The notes beneath the pieces are model-generated. The model was given only the letters and a program-made list of their open reading frames with translations. It was not told the DNA's origin and did no database searches. Shown here one piece after another: positions 1-8,197 of a stretch of DNA of 12,308 nt. A program made the translations under genes and the position numbers. The DNA comes from Competibacteraceae bacterium UBA3908 (GTDB taxonomy: Bacteria; Pseudomonadota; Gammaproteobacteria; Competibacterales; Competibacteraceae), in NCBI GenBank assembly GCA_002391525.1, contig DGFE01000115.1, positions 1 to 12,308 of the forward strand. Direction: 5' to 3'. Numbering within the stretch: the stretch's first letter is position 1; each line of letters begins with the position of its first letter.

Positions 1-353
1 TAGGCCGCCGCGCACAGGATCGCCAGCGGCAACAGTTTCTTCAGCACGCCGGCGCTCACGAGATAGATCAGCACCGCCCCGATCAGCGCGCCGACGAAGG
101 TGCCGAAACTCATCGCCCACCACAGCGCCGGCTTGAACAGTCCCTTGCGGATGAAGGTCAACGAGGCGCTGAAGGTGCCGAAGGTGCCGACCAGTTTGTT
201 GGTGCCGATCACCAGATGGGGGGGCATCCCGGTGCTGAGCAGCGCCGGCATGACCAGCATTCCGCCGCCTCCGGCGACGGCGTCGATGAAGCCGGCCAGC
301 AGGGCGGCGATGCCCAGCAGCAGGAGGGCAGTGAAATCCAGGGGGAGTTCCAT
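1..353 (-). CDS. TSUP (TauE/SafE, YfcA-like) membrane transporter, partial
   Basis: This is the first 117 codons of a multi-pass inner-membrane protein; the gene continues past the left edge. It starts at the ATG at 353 ([14 protein letters not shown]). The residues [11 protein letters not shown] (about 21-31) followed by P36, and TNK at 51-53, match the first repeat of the TauE/SafE family. E. coli YfcA has the same AGFID…AGGGG…P…TNK layout. Hydrophobic stretches at about 8-28, 30-50, 76-98 and 101-117 alternate with short loops. Members export or import small anions such as sulfite or sulfonates, but the substrate cannot be told from this fragment. No strong Shine-Dalgarno precedes the ATG. 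The gene is divergent from the phosphodiesterase gene at 565. Family call is firm; the substrate is unknown. Confidence 0.88.
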   Translation of the reverse strand, partial: MELPLDFTALLLLGIAALLAGFIDAVAGGGGMLVMPALLSTGMPPHLVIGTNKLVGTFGTFSASLTFIRKGLFKPALWWAMSFGTFVGALIGAVLIYLVSAGVLKKLLPLAILCAAA

Positions 354-564
354 GGCGGGAAAGGGCCTTGGTAAGAGGTTGGTTCCGGGGTTTTTGCCGG
401 TGGACCAATCCAGCGAATTTGGCGGCGCCCGGGACGGGCGGGGGGCATCATCGAGCCGTAACGAAACGGAAACAAAATGTTCAAGGATAATGAATACGAT
501 AGAAAATCAAATTGTTAATCGATCCTGCTCGAACCGTCTTTTTCCCGGAAGCCTGGAGCGTTTC
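354..564. other. Divergent intergenic region with an AT-rich core
   Basis: About 210 bases separate the transporter start (353, minus) from the phosphodiesterase start (565, plus). The middle (about 462-540) is clearly AT-rich against very GC-rich flanks, as expected of promoter DNA serving one or both genes. I could not find a -35/-10 pair with good spacing and good matches on either strand, so no promoter is called. An open frame in phase with the phosphodiesterase runs back to 100, but it overlaps the transporter gene and lacks coding character. Confidence 0.5.
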
Positions 565-1800
565 ATGCCACTCAGTAAAATCCTGTTGACCGCCGCCGTG
601 CTTGGCGGCCTGTTCGTTCCCGCGCTGATCGCGCGCGCCGGGACGGCCGTGCAGCTCGGCCCTCGCCCGTTCTTCCTGGTCGAGGACATGGATGCCGGCA
701 AGCTCAAGACCACCCTGCAAAGGTGCGCGAACGGTCCGTTCAGGAAAACCGATTTTTCCATCGGCCACCGGGGCGCGGCGCTGCAATTCCCCGAACACAC
801 CAAGGAATCCTACGAAGCGGCCGCTCGCATGGGCGCGGGTATCCTGGAATGCGACGTGACCTTCACCAAGGACCGGGAGCTGGTCTGCCGTCATTCGCAA
901 TGCGATCTGCATACCACCACCAACATTTTGGCCATCCCCGAACTGGCCGCCAAGTGTACCAAGCCCTTCAGCCCGGCGGTTATCGACCCCGCCACCGGCG
1001 CGGTCGTGACACCGGCCTCGGCCGAGTGCTGCGCCAGCGACATCACGCTGGCCGAATTCAAGACGCTGTGCGGCAAGATGGATGCGGCCAATCCCAAGGC
1101 GAAGACCGTCGAGGAATATCTGAACGCCACCCCGAGTTGGCGCACGGATTTGTACTCCGCCTGCGGCACGGTGCTCAGCCACCGGGAGAGCATCGAACTC
1201 TTCAAGCGCCTGGGCGTGAAGATGACGCCCGAACTCAAATCCCCCAGCGTGCCGATGCCGTATGAAGGCGACTATACGCAGGAAGCTTACGCCCAGCAGT
1301 TGATCGACGAGTACAAGGCGGCGGGAGTCTCGCCCCGGCGGGTGTGGGCGCAGTCCTTCAATCTCGGCGACGTGCTCTACTGGATCGACCGCGAACCGGC
1401 GTTCGGGGCGCAGGCCGTGTATCTCGACGATGCCGACAATCCCGGCGAACTCCCCACGCTGGCCGAGTTGCAGTCGTATGCCACCCGGGGCGTGAGAATC
1501 GTCGCGCCGCCGATGTGGGCGCTGCTGGCTCTCGACGGCAACAAGAAGATCGTGCCTTCGGAATACGCCTTGAACGCCAGGGCCGCCGGCCTGGACCTCA
1601 TCGCCTGGACTATCGAACGTTCGGGTCCGCTGGAAAGCGGCGGCGGCTGGTACTACCAGACCGTCACCGACGCCATCGACAACGACGGCGACATGCTGGA
1701 GGTTCTCGATGTGCTCGCCAGCCAGGTGGGGATCCGCGGGCTCTTCTCCGACTGGCCCGCCACGGTGACCTACTACGCCAACTGCGTGGGTTTGCGGTAG
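565..1800 (+). CDS. Secreted glycerophosphodiester phosphodiesterase (GDPD family)
   Basis: The protein has 411 residues. Residues 1-25 form a signal peptide (MPLSKILL, hydrophobic core, then ARA|G), so the enzyme should act in the periplasm or outside the cell. GDPD enzymes hydrolyse glycerophosphodiesters to glycerol-3-phosphate and an alcohol. The TIM-barrel active-site signature is present: HRG at 68-70, E95 and D97 (ECD), and H110, with PEHT at 76-79. The start at 565 is chosen because GGAG lies six bases upstream and a signal peptide follows directly. An in-frame ATG at 490 has only a poorly spaced AAGG and would bury the signal peptide. The mature part holds ten cysteines, consistent with disulfides in an oxidising compartment. 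It is longer than cytosolic UgpQ types (about 250), with extra sequence between and after the core motifs, as in other secreted GlpQ-like enzymes. It ends six bases before the convergent otsB stop. The exact substrate is unknown. Confidence 0.88.
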   Translation: MPLSKILLTAAVLGGLFVPALIARAGTAVQLGPRPFFLVEDMDAGKLKTTLQRCANGPFRKTDFSIGHRGAALQFPEHTKESYEAAARMGAGILECDVTFTKDRELVCRHSQCDLHTTTNILAIPELAAKCTKPFSPAVIDPATGAVVTPASAECCASDITLAEFKTLCGKMDAANPKAKTVEEYLNATPSWRTDLYSACGTVLSHRESIELFKRLGVKMTPELKSPSVPMPYEGDYTQEAYAQQLIDEYKAAGVSPRRVWAQSFNLGDVLYWIDREPAFGAQAVYLDDADNPGELPTLAELQSYATRGVRIVAPPMWALLALDGNKKIVPSEYALNARAAGLDLIAWTIERSGPLESGGGWYYQTVTDAIDNDGDMLEVLDVLASQVGIRGLFSDWPATVTYYANCVGLR

Positions 1801-1806
1801 CGGGTG

Positions 1807-2607
1807 TTACGGCGGAGCGGCGGCGGCCAGTTCGACGGTCAGCCTGGTCAGCAGGGCGTGCAGGGCGGCGGGATCGGGCAGCCGGTAGACGGCCGCTGCC
1901 GGCGGTTCCGGGCCGATTCCGAGCGCGACGCCGCCCAGTTCCGCCGCCAGCGCCAGCGCCGGCGCGTCGTTGGCGGCGTCGCCGGCATAGAGCACGGTCG
2001 CCGGTTCCGGCCCGGCATGGGTGACGATGGCCCGCAACGCCGTGCCCTTGTCGCGCTCGATGGCCGGCACCACCTCGATGGCCAAGGGTCCGTCCAGGAT
2101 ATGCAGGGCGTTGACGTGCGGTTCCAGCAGGGCCATGGCTTCGGCTTGCAGCGGTTCAATCCGATCCGCCACCAGTTGACGGTAGTGGACGGTAAAGCCG
2201 AACGGCTTTTTTTCCACCCAGGCCCCCGGATAAGCGGCTAGCCGCTGTTCAAGGGCGACGCTCAGGGATTCGAGCAGGGCGCGGTTTTCCAGCGCTTCGA
2301 TGGGAATGAGGCGCTCCCCGGCCAGTTCCAGTTCCAGGCCGGTGGAGCCGCCATAGCTCAGCCTCCCCAGACCGATCATGCCGATGAGATCATCCAGTCC
2401 CCGGCCGCTGACCACGCCCACCGTGACGCGCGGCATGACCGCCAGCCGGGCCAGTACGTCGCGCAGGGCAGGATCGAGATGGGCCAGGCTGGGATGCGCC
2501 ACCAGTGGGGTCAGCGTCCCGTCGTAGTCGAAGACCAGGACCAGCCGTTCGCCCCGCGAATAGGCGTCGAGCAGCCGTTTCGGAATGATGGAGTCAGCTG
2601 GCGGCAT
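1807..2607 (-). CDS. otsB: Trehalose-6-phosphate phosphatase
   Basis: OtsB removes phosphate from trehalose-6-phosphate to give trehalose in the cytoplasm. The protein has 266 residues, the usual OtsB length. HAD motif I is DYDGTL at 27-32 (nucleophile D27, acid/base D29). Motif II is the VSGR region around residue 70. The motif III lysine is in RDKGTAL, and motif IV is GDAAND at 209-214. Family members usually read GDDxTDE in motif IV, so D-to-A and T-to-N are departures here, although the metal-binding aspartates D210 and D214 remain. The start at 2607 overlaps the otsA stop (TGATG) and has AGGAGG seven bases upstream, so translation is probably coupled to otsA. The gene is the last of the minus-strand block and converges on the phosphodiesterase gene with six bases between stops; no terminator hairpin is seen there. 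Confidence 0.95.
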   Translation of the reverse strand: MPPADSIIPKRLLDAYSRGERLVLVFDYDGTLTPLVAHPSLAHLDPALRDVLARLAVMPRVTVGVVSGRGLDDLIGMIGLGRLSYGGSTGLELELAGERLIPIEALENRALLESLSVALEQRLAAYPGAWVEKKPFGFTVHYRQLVADRIEPLQAEAMALLEPHVNALHILDGPLAIEVVPAIERDKGTALRAIVTHAGPEPATVLYAGDAANDAPALALAAELGGVALGIGPEPPAAAVYRLPDPAALHALLTRLTVELAAAAPP

Positions 2608-4883
2608 CAGGCGACCTCCTGGGTGGTTGAGGTCGAGATCGGCACGGCGGTAAGATCGGCCAGGAAGTTGGCGGCCCAGCGGTAGATATTGTTTTCCTCG
2701 ACCTGTCGCCGCATCCGGTTCATCCGCGCTTCCCGCTCCGCCGGCGCCATCTCCAGCGCCCGCCGGATCGCTTCGGCGAACTGCTCGGTATCGTAGGGAT
2801 TGATGATCAGCGCGTCGCTCAGTTCGCGGGCCGCGCCGGCGAATTCGGAGAGAATCAGCACCCCGTCCTGGTCCTCCTTGGCTGCGACGAATTCCTTGGC
2901 TACCAGGTTCATGCCGTCGTGCAGCGAACTGACGACACCGATCTCGGCCATGTGCAGGAAGGCATGGACCGTGACGCCGTCGTGATGCCCGACCAGGAAG
3001 CGAATCGGTTTCCAGGACTCGGTCTGGAAGCGCCAGTTGATGTCGTCGGCCAGCGCCTCCAGTTCGTTGATGTAGTTGCGGTAGCGGGGAATGTGGGTGC
3101 GGCTGGGCGCCCCCAGTTGCACGAAGGTGAATTGCTCGCGGTATTGTGGGCAGCGTTCGAAAAATCGGGCTACAGCTCGAAATCGTTCCGTCAAGCCCTT
3201 GGTGTAGTCGATGCGATCCACCCCGACCGCGATTCGCCCCTTGTCCAGCTTGTAACGCGCCTTGAGTTCGGCGATCTGCCGTTCCAGTTCCACGCCAGTC
3301 AGGACATGGCGCTCGGTCCAGCTTTCGACGCTGATCGGGAAGGGTCGCACCCGCGAAACGTGGCCTTGCAGTTCCACCGCGAAATGGTCCCAGTCCAGCC
3401 GCGCCTCGATCATCCGGTCCACGGTGTCGAGAAAGTTGTTGCAATGCTGCTGGAGGTGAAAGCCAATCAGATCGGCGCCCAGGAGACCGCGCAGCAAATC
3501 CGGCGCCCAGGGGCAAATCCGGAACGCCTCCGGGTTGGGCCAGGGGATGTGCCAGAAGATGCCCACCGCCAGATCGGGGCGGCTCTCCTTCAGAAAACGC
3601 GGTGCCAGCGCCATCTGATAGTCCTGCACCAGCACCACTGCCGGCTCGGAGCCGGCTTCCTCCAGCGCCGCGTCGGCGAAACGGCGGTTGGCGCGGACGT
3701 AGTGTTCCCAGTCGCTGGCCCGGAACACCGGCCGCTCGTGGGCCAGGTGGCACAGCGGCCACAGGCCTTCGTTGGCGAAGCCGTAGTAATACCCCTGTTC
3801 CTCTTCCCGGCTCAGCCACACCCGCCGCAGGGTGTAGGTCGGATCGTCCGGCGGCACCGCCAGCCGACCGCGCGCATCGGCCATCTGGCGGTCGGCCTCG
3901 CCGGAACCGTGTGCGATCCAGACCCCGCCGCAGGCTTGCAGCACCGGGTCCAGCGCCGTTACCAGCCCGCCAGCCGGCATGATCAGCCGGGGTTTGCCAT
4001 CGCGCAGTTCGTGCATGTACGGCTCGCGGTTGCTGACCACCAGCAGTTGGCCGCCGCGCAGGCAGTCCACGACATGGGCGCGCAGCCGGTCGCGAGTCCA
4101 GACGTTGTCGGCGCGCACCACGGCTCGCGCTTGCGCCTGATGGGCCGAGCGAGCGGCCCGGAATGATGCGGCCAGCCGGTCGCTTTCGGTGACCAGTCGC
4201 GCGATGGGAAGTTCGACTGGCGACGCTGCGATAGCCTCGCCGGTGCGCAATTGCCGCATCCATTCCGCCAGCCGGTTGAGCGGCCGGTCGTACAGCAACC
4301 AAGCGCCGGCGACGGTCAGAATTAACAGCGACAGCACGATGAAGCCGATCCAGAAACCGAACAGCGCCTGCCGATGAGTGGCTCGTTCGTTCAGGCTGAC
4401 CAGGTCGTGGAGCACCGCCAGCACCCCCTGTGGTTGGCCATCCGGAGTGCGGATCAACGAGGCGAGGAGGTGAATGTGGGCGTCGGCCGTGCGTCGGGTT
4501 TCGACGATATCCTTCGATTCCGCAAGAGCCCTGTCGACAACCTGGTTCAATACGTCGGCAAAATCAGCCGCGCCCTTGCCGGCGGCGACCAGCCGGCCGT
4601 CGGTGCGATAAATCGCCAATCCGATCAATCGTCGATAGCCTTCCAGCATGGAGCCGAGTACGGTGGCCGCTTCGCTGTCCGGCAGTCGCAACGCCACTTG
4701 TACCGGATACGCCATCTGGTGGGCGAGGATGTAGGCGCGCCGGTCCATTTCCTCCAAGTCGTTGCGGCGCTCGCGTTCGATCTGAAACCAGGCCAGTGCC
4801 GCGATCAGCAGACCGACCAGCACCGTGATCAGCAGGCCCATTCGCAGCGAGTTGGGCAGTTGAAACGGAGATTTGGGTAACAT
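2607..4883 (-). CDS. otsA: Membrane-anchored trehalose-6-phosphate synthase with N-terminal sensor module (GT20)
   Basis: OtsA transfers glucose from UDP-glucose to glucose-6-phosphate. This protein has 758 residues against about 470 for E. coli OtsA; the excess is N-terminal. Residues 16-33 and 174-197 are hydrophobic helices. Between them lies an extracytoplasmic domain of about 140 residues. Residues 198-245 ([14 protein letters not shown]… then [13 protein letters not shown]) look like a HAMP linker. The GT20 catalytic part follows at about 280-745: SNREP at 284-288, PAGGLVTAL at 303-311, [11 protein letters not shown] at 444-454, GFH at 474-476, RIDYTKGL at 557-564 (donor-binding R and K) and [11 protein letters not shown] at 654-664. 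The usual HDYH motif reads QDYQ at 420-423. SNREPY and QDY are shared, from memory, with a proteobacterial OtsA clade and with glucosylglycerol-phosphate synthases, so a GgpS-like product is a weaker alternative. The adjacent otsB favours trehalose. The start at 4883 has GGAG 11 bases upstream. Confidence 0.93.
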   Translation of the reverse strand: MLPKSPFQLPNSLRMGLLITVLVGLLIAALAWFQIERERRNDLEEMDRRAYILAHQMAYPVQVALRLPDSEAATVLGSMLEGYRRLIGLAIYRTDGRLVAAGKGAADFADVLNQVVDRALAESKDIVETRRTADAHIHLLASLIRTPDGQPQGVLAVLHDLVSLNERATHRQALFGFWIGFIVLSLLILTVAGAWLLYDRPLNRLAEWMRQLRTGEAIAASPVELPIARLVTESDRLAASFRAARSAHQAQARAVVRADNVWTRDRLRAHVVDCLRGGQLLVVSNREPYMHELRDGKPRLIMPAGGLVTALDPVLQACGGVWIAHGSGEADRQMADARGRLAVPPDDPTYTLRRVWLSREEEQGYYYGFANEGLWPLCHLAHERPVFRASDWEHYVRANRRFADAALEEAGSEPAVVLVQDYQMALAPRFLKESRPDLAVGIFWHIPWPNPEAFRICPWAPDLLRGLLGADLIGFHLQQHCNNFLDTVDRMIEARLDWDHFAVELQGHVSRVRPFPISVESWTERHVLTGVELERQIAELKARYKLDKGRIAVGVDRIDYTKGLTERFRAVARFFERCPQYREQFTFVQLGAPSRTHIPRYRNYINELEALADDINWRFQTESWKPIRFLVGHHDGVTVHAFLHMAEIGVVSSLHDGMNLVAKEFVAAKEDQDGVLILSEFAGAARELSDALIINPYDTEQFAEAIRRALEMAPAEREARMNRMRRQVEENNIYRWAANFLADLTAVPISTSTTQEVA
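2615..2620 (-). promoter_or_regulatory. Strong Shine-Dalgarno of otsB, inside the end of otsA
   Basis: AGGAGG on the minus strand lies seven bases before the otsB ATG and within the last codons of otsA. With the one-base TGATG overlap it fixes the otsB start and indicates coupled, probably near-equimolar, synthesis of OtsA and OtsB. Confidence 0.8.
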
Positions 4884-4996
4884 GATTAGAGTTGCTCCGA
4901 GCGAGCGGCTTCCGAATGGCGTGGCTGGCGTCTCCGAATGAGAGCCACCGCTGTCTGTTCCGACGACGACTCTCGCTTACTCTGTCGGTTCGCCCG

Positions 4997-5863
4997 TCAT
5001 CGATCAGGGAGTCGGTCGAGCGCGGCGATATCTTCGGCGCTCAACCGCAACTCCGTCGCCCGCAGGCTGTCGCGGATGCTGGCGACCTTGCTGGCTCCGG
5101 GAATCGGCAGGATGTGCCGGCCCTTGTGCAGCAGCCAGGCCAGGGCGATGCGGTGCGGCGAGGCTTGATACTGGTCGGCCAGCCGTTGCAGCGACGGCTC
5201 CCGGGCGAGACGAACATGACCGTGATGCCCGCCGACCGGGCTGTAGGGGATGTAGGTGATGTGCCGCGCCCGGCAGAAATCGATCATCCCGTTCTGGAAA
5301 TCCCGCTTGTCGAAAAGATTGCAGTGATTTTGCACCGAGGCGATCAGGGTGAAGTCGAGCGCCTGTTCCAATTGCGCGGGACTGACGTTAGACAGGCCGA
5401 GATGGCGAATCTTGCCGTCCTCCTTCAGCTTGACCAGGGCTTCCAGCGAGCGCCGGAAATCCACCTTGGGATCGATGGCGTGCAGCTGGTACAGGCCGAT
5501 GCAGTCAGCTTGCAACGCCTGCAAACTGCGTTCGCAGGAAAGCCGCAGCCAGTCGGGATCGCCGTCCACCACCCAGGCGCCGCCGGGGCGGCGCAGTCCG
5601 CCCTTGGTGGCGACCAGCACCCGGTCGGTCACGCCCAATTGGTCCAACGCCTGCCGGATCAGCCGCTCGTTGTGGCCGATGTCGTCGTCGTCCAGACAGT
5701 ACACGTTCGCGGTGTCGATGAAATCGCCGCCGCCGGCGATGAACGCTTCGATCACCGCGAACGCCTGCGCCGCGTCGGGCCGGCCGCCGATGGAGAGCGG
5801 CATGGCGCCCAGGCCGATGGCCTTGAACATCAATCCGGTACTGCCGAGTTCGCGTTGTTGCAT
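4997..5863 (-). CDS. Aldo/keto reductase
   Basis: This is a 288-residue cytosolic NAD(P)H-dependent oxidoreductase of the AKR superfamily. The catalytic tetrad is visible: D50 and Y55 (DTANVY), K87 (ATKGG) and H128 (YQLHAID). Further AKR landmarks are GLGAM near 17-21, LGLSNVSPAQL, VQNHCNLFD, and the C-terminal cofactor-phosphate region PIPGASK. The start at 5863 (MQQRELGSTG) is chosen because GGGAG lies nine bases upstream and the family begins here; an upstream in-frame ATG at 5947 would add a basic, proline-rich stretch unlike AKRs. It sits between dapE (142-base gap) and otsA (113-base gap) on the same strand, so it may belong to the same transcript. The substrate cannot be predicted, and nothing in the sequence ties it to lysine or trehalose metabolism. 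Confidence 0.9.
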   Translation of the reverse strand: MQQRELGSTGLMFKAIGLGAMPLSIGGRPDAAQAFAVIEAFIAGGGDFIDTANVYCLDDDDIGHNERLIRQALDQLGVTDRVLVATKGGLRRPGGAWVVDGDPDWLRLSCERSLQALQADCIGLYQLHAIDPKVDFRRSLEALVKLKEDGKIRHLGLSNVSPAQLEQALDFTLIASVQNHCNLFDKRDFQNGMIDFCRARHITYIPYSPVGGHHGHVRLAREPSLQRLADQYQASPHRIALAWLLHKGRHILPIPGASKVASIRDSLRATELRLSAEDIAALDRLPDR

Positions 5864-6005
5864 GGGTTTGTTCTCCCGTGGGTTGCGGTTTGATGGCCGG
5901 CGGAATCCGGGTGGCGCCGGTCTGGCGCGCTGGCCGGGTTTCGCCATCGATCCGATGGGTCAAGGGGTCGGCTGAGGTGGTGGGCCACTTTCCCGGAATG
6001 GCGTT

Positions 6006-7163
6006 TCAGGCCAGCAGCCGGGTCAGCACGCTCTGGTAAATCCGGCTGAGCCGCTCCAGATCGGCGACGGCTACTCGTTCATCCACCTTGTGGATGGTGG
6101 CGTTGAGGGGGCCGAGTTCGATGACCTGCGCGCCGGTGGGAGCGATGAAACGCCCGTCGGAGGTGCCGCCGCTGGTGGAGAGTTGCGGATCCAGGCCGGT
6201 TTCGGCATGGACGGCGGCGGCGGCGGCAGCCACCAGGTCGCCGGGCGCGGTGAAGTACGGCGGGCCGGACAGCCTCCATTCCATCTTGTACTGAAATACC
6301 TGGCCGGTTTTGACCTCTTCGTTCAGCAGAGCGGTGTCGACGATCAGCCGGGTGCGTTCCTGAAGCCGTTCGACCGTCGCCGCCGGCGAGAAGCGAAAAT
6401 TGAACAGCATCTCCAGATCGCCGGGAATGACATTGTCCGCGCCGGTGCCGGAGCGGAGATTGGAAATCTGAAACGAAGTCGGCGGGAAGAACTCGTGGCC
6501 CTGGTCCCAGATTTCGTCGGCGAGGGCGGTGATGATCGCGCCGACCGCGTGGATCGGATTCCGTGCCAGATGCGGATACGCGACATGACCCTGCACGCCG
6601 CGCAGGACCAGTCGGCCATTGAGCGAGCCGCGCCGACCGTTCTTGATCGTATCGCCCAGCCGGACGGCGCTGGATGGCTCGCCCACCAGACACCAGCGCA
6701 TTTTCTCGCCGCGCGCCTCCAGTCGTTCCACCACCTTGACCGTGCCATCGGTCGCCACGCCTTCCTCGTCGCTGGTAATCAGGAAGGCGATGGAGCCGCG
6801 CGGTTGGGGATGATCGGCGAGGAAGCGCTCGCAGGCGGTGACCATCGCCGCCAGGCTGCCTTTCATGTCGGCCGCGCCGCGCCCGTACAGGTAGCCGTCG
6901 CGGATTTCCGGGACGAACGGCGGCGATTGCCAGTGCTCAGATGGGCCGGACGGCACCACGTCGGTGTGGCCGGCGAAGGCGAGCAGCGGTTCCCGGTCGC
7001 CGAATCGCGCCCAGAAATTGTCCACCTCGCCGAAGCGCAACCGTTCCACCCGGAAACCGAGGGCCGCCAGCCGGGCGATGAGGACTTCCTGGCAGCCGGC
7101 GTCTTCCGGCGTGACCGAGGGCCGGCGGATTAAGTCGATGGCAAGGTCCAGGGTGGTGGACAT
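6006..7163 (-). CDS. dapE: Succinyl-diaminopimelate desuccinylase
   Basis: DapE hydrolyses N-succinyl-LL-2,6-diaminopimelate to LL-diaminopimelate and succinate, in the succinylase route to lysine and peptidoglycan. The 385-residue protein is close to the E. coli length (375). It is an M20-family di-zinc hydrolase: H66 and D68 in GHTDVVP, D99 in GAADMKG, E133 and E134 in SDEEG, E162 in VGEPS, and H358 in NATIHKVDE. The dimerisation/lid part includes [10 protein letters not shown] and [15 protein letters not shown]. The start at 7163 ([12 protein letters not shown]) fits the family; a longer frame to 7268 overlaps the end of the rpn gene and has no homologous character. The Shine-Dalgarno is weak, so translation may depend on the upstream genes, 44 bases away. 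Confidence 0.96.
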   Translation of the reverse strand: MSTTLDLAIDLIRRPSVTPEDAGCQEVLIARLAALGFRVERLRFGEVDNFWARFGDREPLLAFAGHTDVVPSGPSEHWQSPPFVPEIRDGYLYGRGAADMKGSLAAMVTACERFLADHPQPRGSIAFLITSDEEGVATDGTVKVVERLEARGEKMRWCLVGEPSSAVRLGDTIKNGRRGSLNGRLVLRGVQGHVAYPHLARNPIHAVGAIITALADEIWDQGHEFFPPTSFQISNLRSGTGADNVIPGDLEMLFNFRFSPAATVERLQERTRLIVDTALLNEEVKTGQVFQYKMEWRLSGPPYFTAPGDLVAAAAAAVHAETGLDPQLSTSGGTSDGRFIAPTGAQVIELGPLNATIHKVDERVAVADLERLSRIYQSVLTRLLA

Positions 7164-7207
7164 GGGTGCGGAAGGCTTCGGTATCGCTCGCTCGGCGGAG
7201 AGAAGGT

Positions 7208-7477
7208 TTAGTGGGTGTCCGCGAAGACTTCCATCAGCGTTGCGGCGGTCAGCACCCGTTCGCCCCACGATAGCAGCGTTTCTGGGTCCGCTTCCGCGAT
7301 ACGGCGCTGACAGCTTGGGGGTAACTGGCCGAATTTGGCTTGGAGCAGACGTTCCAGGAACAGCGTCTCTCCCTCGATCTTGCCCTCGATCTTGCCCTCG
7401 ATCTTGCCCTCGATCTTGCCCTCGATCTTGCCCTCGATCTTGCCTTGTTCAAATAGTTGCTGCGCGGTTGAAATCAT
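7208..7477 (-). CDS. Candidate intragenic small Rpn protein (RpnS-like antitoxin)
   Basis: This is an in-frame internal start within the rpn gene giving 89 residues: [12 protein letters not shown], the six KIEG repeats and the DUF4351-like tail, without the nuclease core. GGAGG lies five bases before the ATG, a near-ideal ribosome site and far better than that of the full gene. Published work on E. coli Rpn proteins showed that small C-terminal proteins made from inside rpn genes block the toxicity of the full-length nuclease. The location, frame and content here fit that arrangement. A weak promoter candidate lies upstream (TTGAAA at 7535-7540, 17-base spacer, TTTGCT at 7512-7517), but its -10 is poor. 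Expression is inferred, not shown. Confidence 0.45.
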   Translation of the reverse strand: MISTAQQLFEQGKIEGKIEGKIEGKIEGKIEGKIEGETLFLERLLQAKFGQLPPSCQRRIAEADPETLLSWGERVLTAATLMEVFADTH

Positions 7478-8197
7478 GGTTGCCTCCAAAGCCGGCGATG
7501 GTGGCGGGGTCAGCAAAGCCCTCCATTGCGCCGGTTTCAAATCCGTCACCTGAAACAGATAAACCAGTAACGCATGGACGATGCGGGTGCTCTCGGGTTC
7601 CCGGAGCAGTTGATCCGCCAGCCGCAGCACCCCGGCGAGTCGTGCCGGTTCCGGGCTGCGCGCGCTGTCCAGCGCCGCCAGGAACACTCGTAACGCCAGC
7701 GATTCCCATGCTCGAGGTTCGGTGTGGGCGAGATCAAACAGCACGTAGCCGAAGTCCGGGATGTAGGGTTGGTAGAACGCCCGCCGTTCCAGGGAAAGCG
7801 ACAGGTCATCGATAAATCGCTGCCCAGCCGGATGCGGCGCGTCGCCGTGATAGAACACCAGCGCGATCACCGGCGCCGGTTCGTGCTGCGCGGCGTAAAT
7901 TCGCGCCAGATAACCCAGCAGTTGCCGCGACAGTCGCCGGTCCAGCGCCGATTTGTGCTCGAACAGCAGGTAGACCTGTTGCGGTTCGCCGGTTTGACTG
8001 GGAACTGAGAACAGTAGATCGGAATGCTGTTGGCGTAAATCCTCGTCGATGAAAGTGGCCGGCTCGCCACGCAACCGTGTCCAGTCCAGAGTTTCCGCCA
8101 GCGCCGCCGGCAGCACGGCGCTCAGGAACTCCCGCGCGTGTGCCGGCTCGCTGAAAAATTCACGCACGAAATGATCGTGGGGGTGTTGCAGCCGCAT
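7208..8197 (-). CDS. Rpn-family recombination-promoting nuclease / putative transposase (PDDEXK_2)
   Basis: The 329-residue protein opens with [19 protein letters not shown], the typical start of Rpn/YhgA-like proteins. The PD-(D/E)xK nuclease core is visible: D60 in HSDLLF and E80-H-K82 in LLFEHKS, then LLGYLARIY and VIALVFYHG. Residues 253-276 are six tandem KIEG units, followed by a C-terminal domain of about 50 residues ([13 protein letters not shown]…) resembling DUF4351. Rpn proteins are DNA endonucleases that promote recombination, and several act as antiphage toxins. The gene sits between dapD (30 bases upstream) and dapE (44 bases downstream) and is probably a late arrival in that operon. 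Its upstream Shine-Dalgarno is weak. An internal start with a much stronger ribosome site lies at 7477. The gene looks intact: no stop, frameshift or lost catalytic residue is seen. Confidence 0.9.
   Translation of the reverse strand: MRLQHPHDHFVREFFSEPAHAREFLSAVLPAALAETLDWTRLRGEPATFIDEDLRQQHSDLLFSVPSQTGEPQQVYLLFEHKSALDRRLSRQLLGYLARIYAAQHEPAPVIALVFYHGDAPHPAGQRFIDDLSLSLERRAFYQPYIPDFGYVLFDLAHTEPRAWESLALRVFLAALDSARSPEPARLAGVLRLADQLLREPESTRIVHALLVYLFQVTDLKPAQWRALLTPPPSPALEATMISTAQQLFEQGKIEGKIEGKIEGKIEGKIEGKIEGETLFLERLLQAKFGQLPPSCQRRIAEADPETLLSWGERVLTAATLMEVFADTH
7371..7442 (-). repeat. 12-bp tandem repeat, six perfect copies
   Basis: The plus strand reads CCCTCGATCTTG six times without a mismatch, encoding (KIEG)6 on the minus strand at rpn residues 253-276. 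The unit is a multiple of three, so gain or loss of copies changes protein length but never the frame. Similar GKxEG repeats are common in Rpn-family proteins. The absence of synonymous differences between copies points to recent slippage or recombination. Confidence 0.95.
7483..7487 (-). promoter_or_regulatory. Internal Shine-Dalgarno within rpn
   Basis: GGAGG on the minus strand, followed by CAACC and then ATG at 7477 in the rpn frame. It encodes parts of the Leu-Glu-Ala codons just before M241. Such a complementary site at exact spacing inside a coding region is unlikely to be needed for the protein sequence itself. Confidence 0.55.

Noticed and set aside
100..564. N-terminal extension of the phosphodiesterase back to 100
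   Set aside because: It overlaps the transporter gene on the other strand, and a signal peptide with ribosome site begins at 565.
1736..1760. Inverted repeat (GCGGGC…GCCCGC) near the convergent stops as a terminator
   Set aside because: It lies wholly inside the phosphodiesterase coding region, has a 13-base loop and no T-run; such short GC arms arise by chance in DNA this GC-rich.
2919..4166. A 415-codon plus-strand open frame inside otsA
   Set aside because: Antisense shadow of the GT20 domain; composition (His/Gln/Arg/Val-rich) and lack of motifs argue against coding.
1807..4302. A long minus-strand frame that would fuse an extra domain to OtsB
   Set aside because: The upstream 560 or so residues are the out-of-frame reading of otsA (Arg/Gly/Pro-rich, no motifs). 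The real OtsB begins at 2607 with its own strong ribosome site.
4884..4996. Possible separate promoter or terminator between the aldo/keto reductase and otsA genes
   Set aside because: Only short imperfect repeats (GAGAG…CTCTC on the minus strand) were seen, with no U-tract and no -35/-10 pair good enough to call.
7371..7442. CRISPR-like array
   Set aside because: The units are 12 bases, contiguous, without spacers, and encode KIEG in frame within a protein; this is a coding microsatellite.
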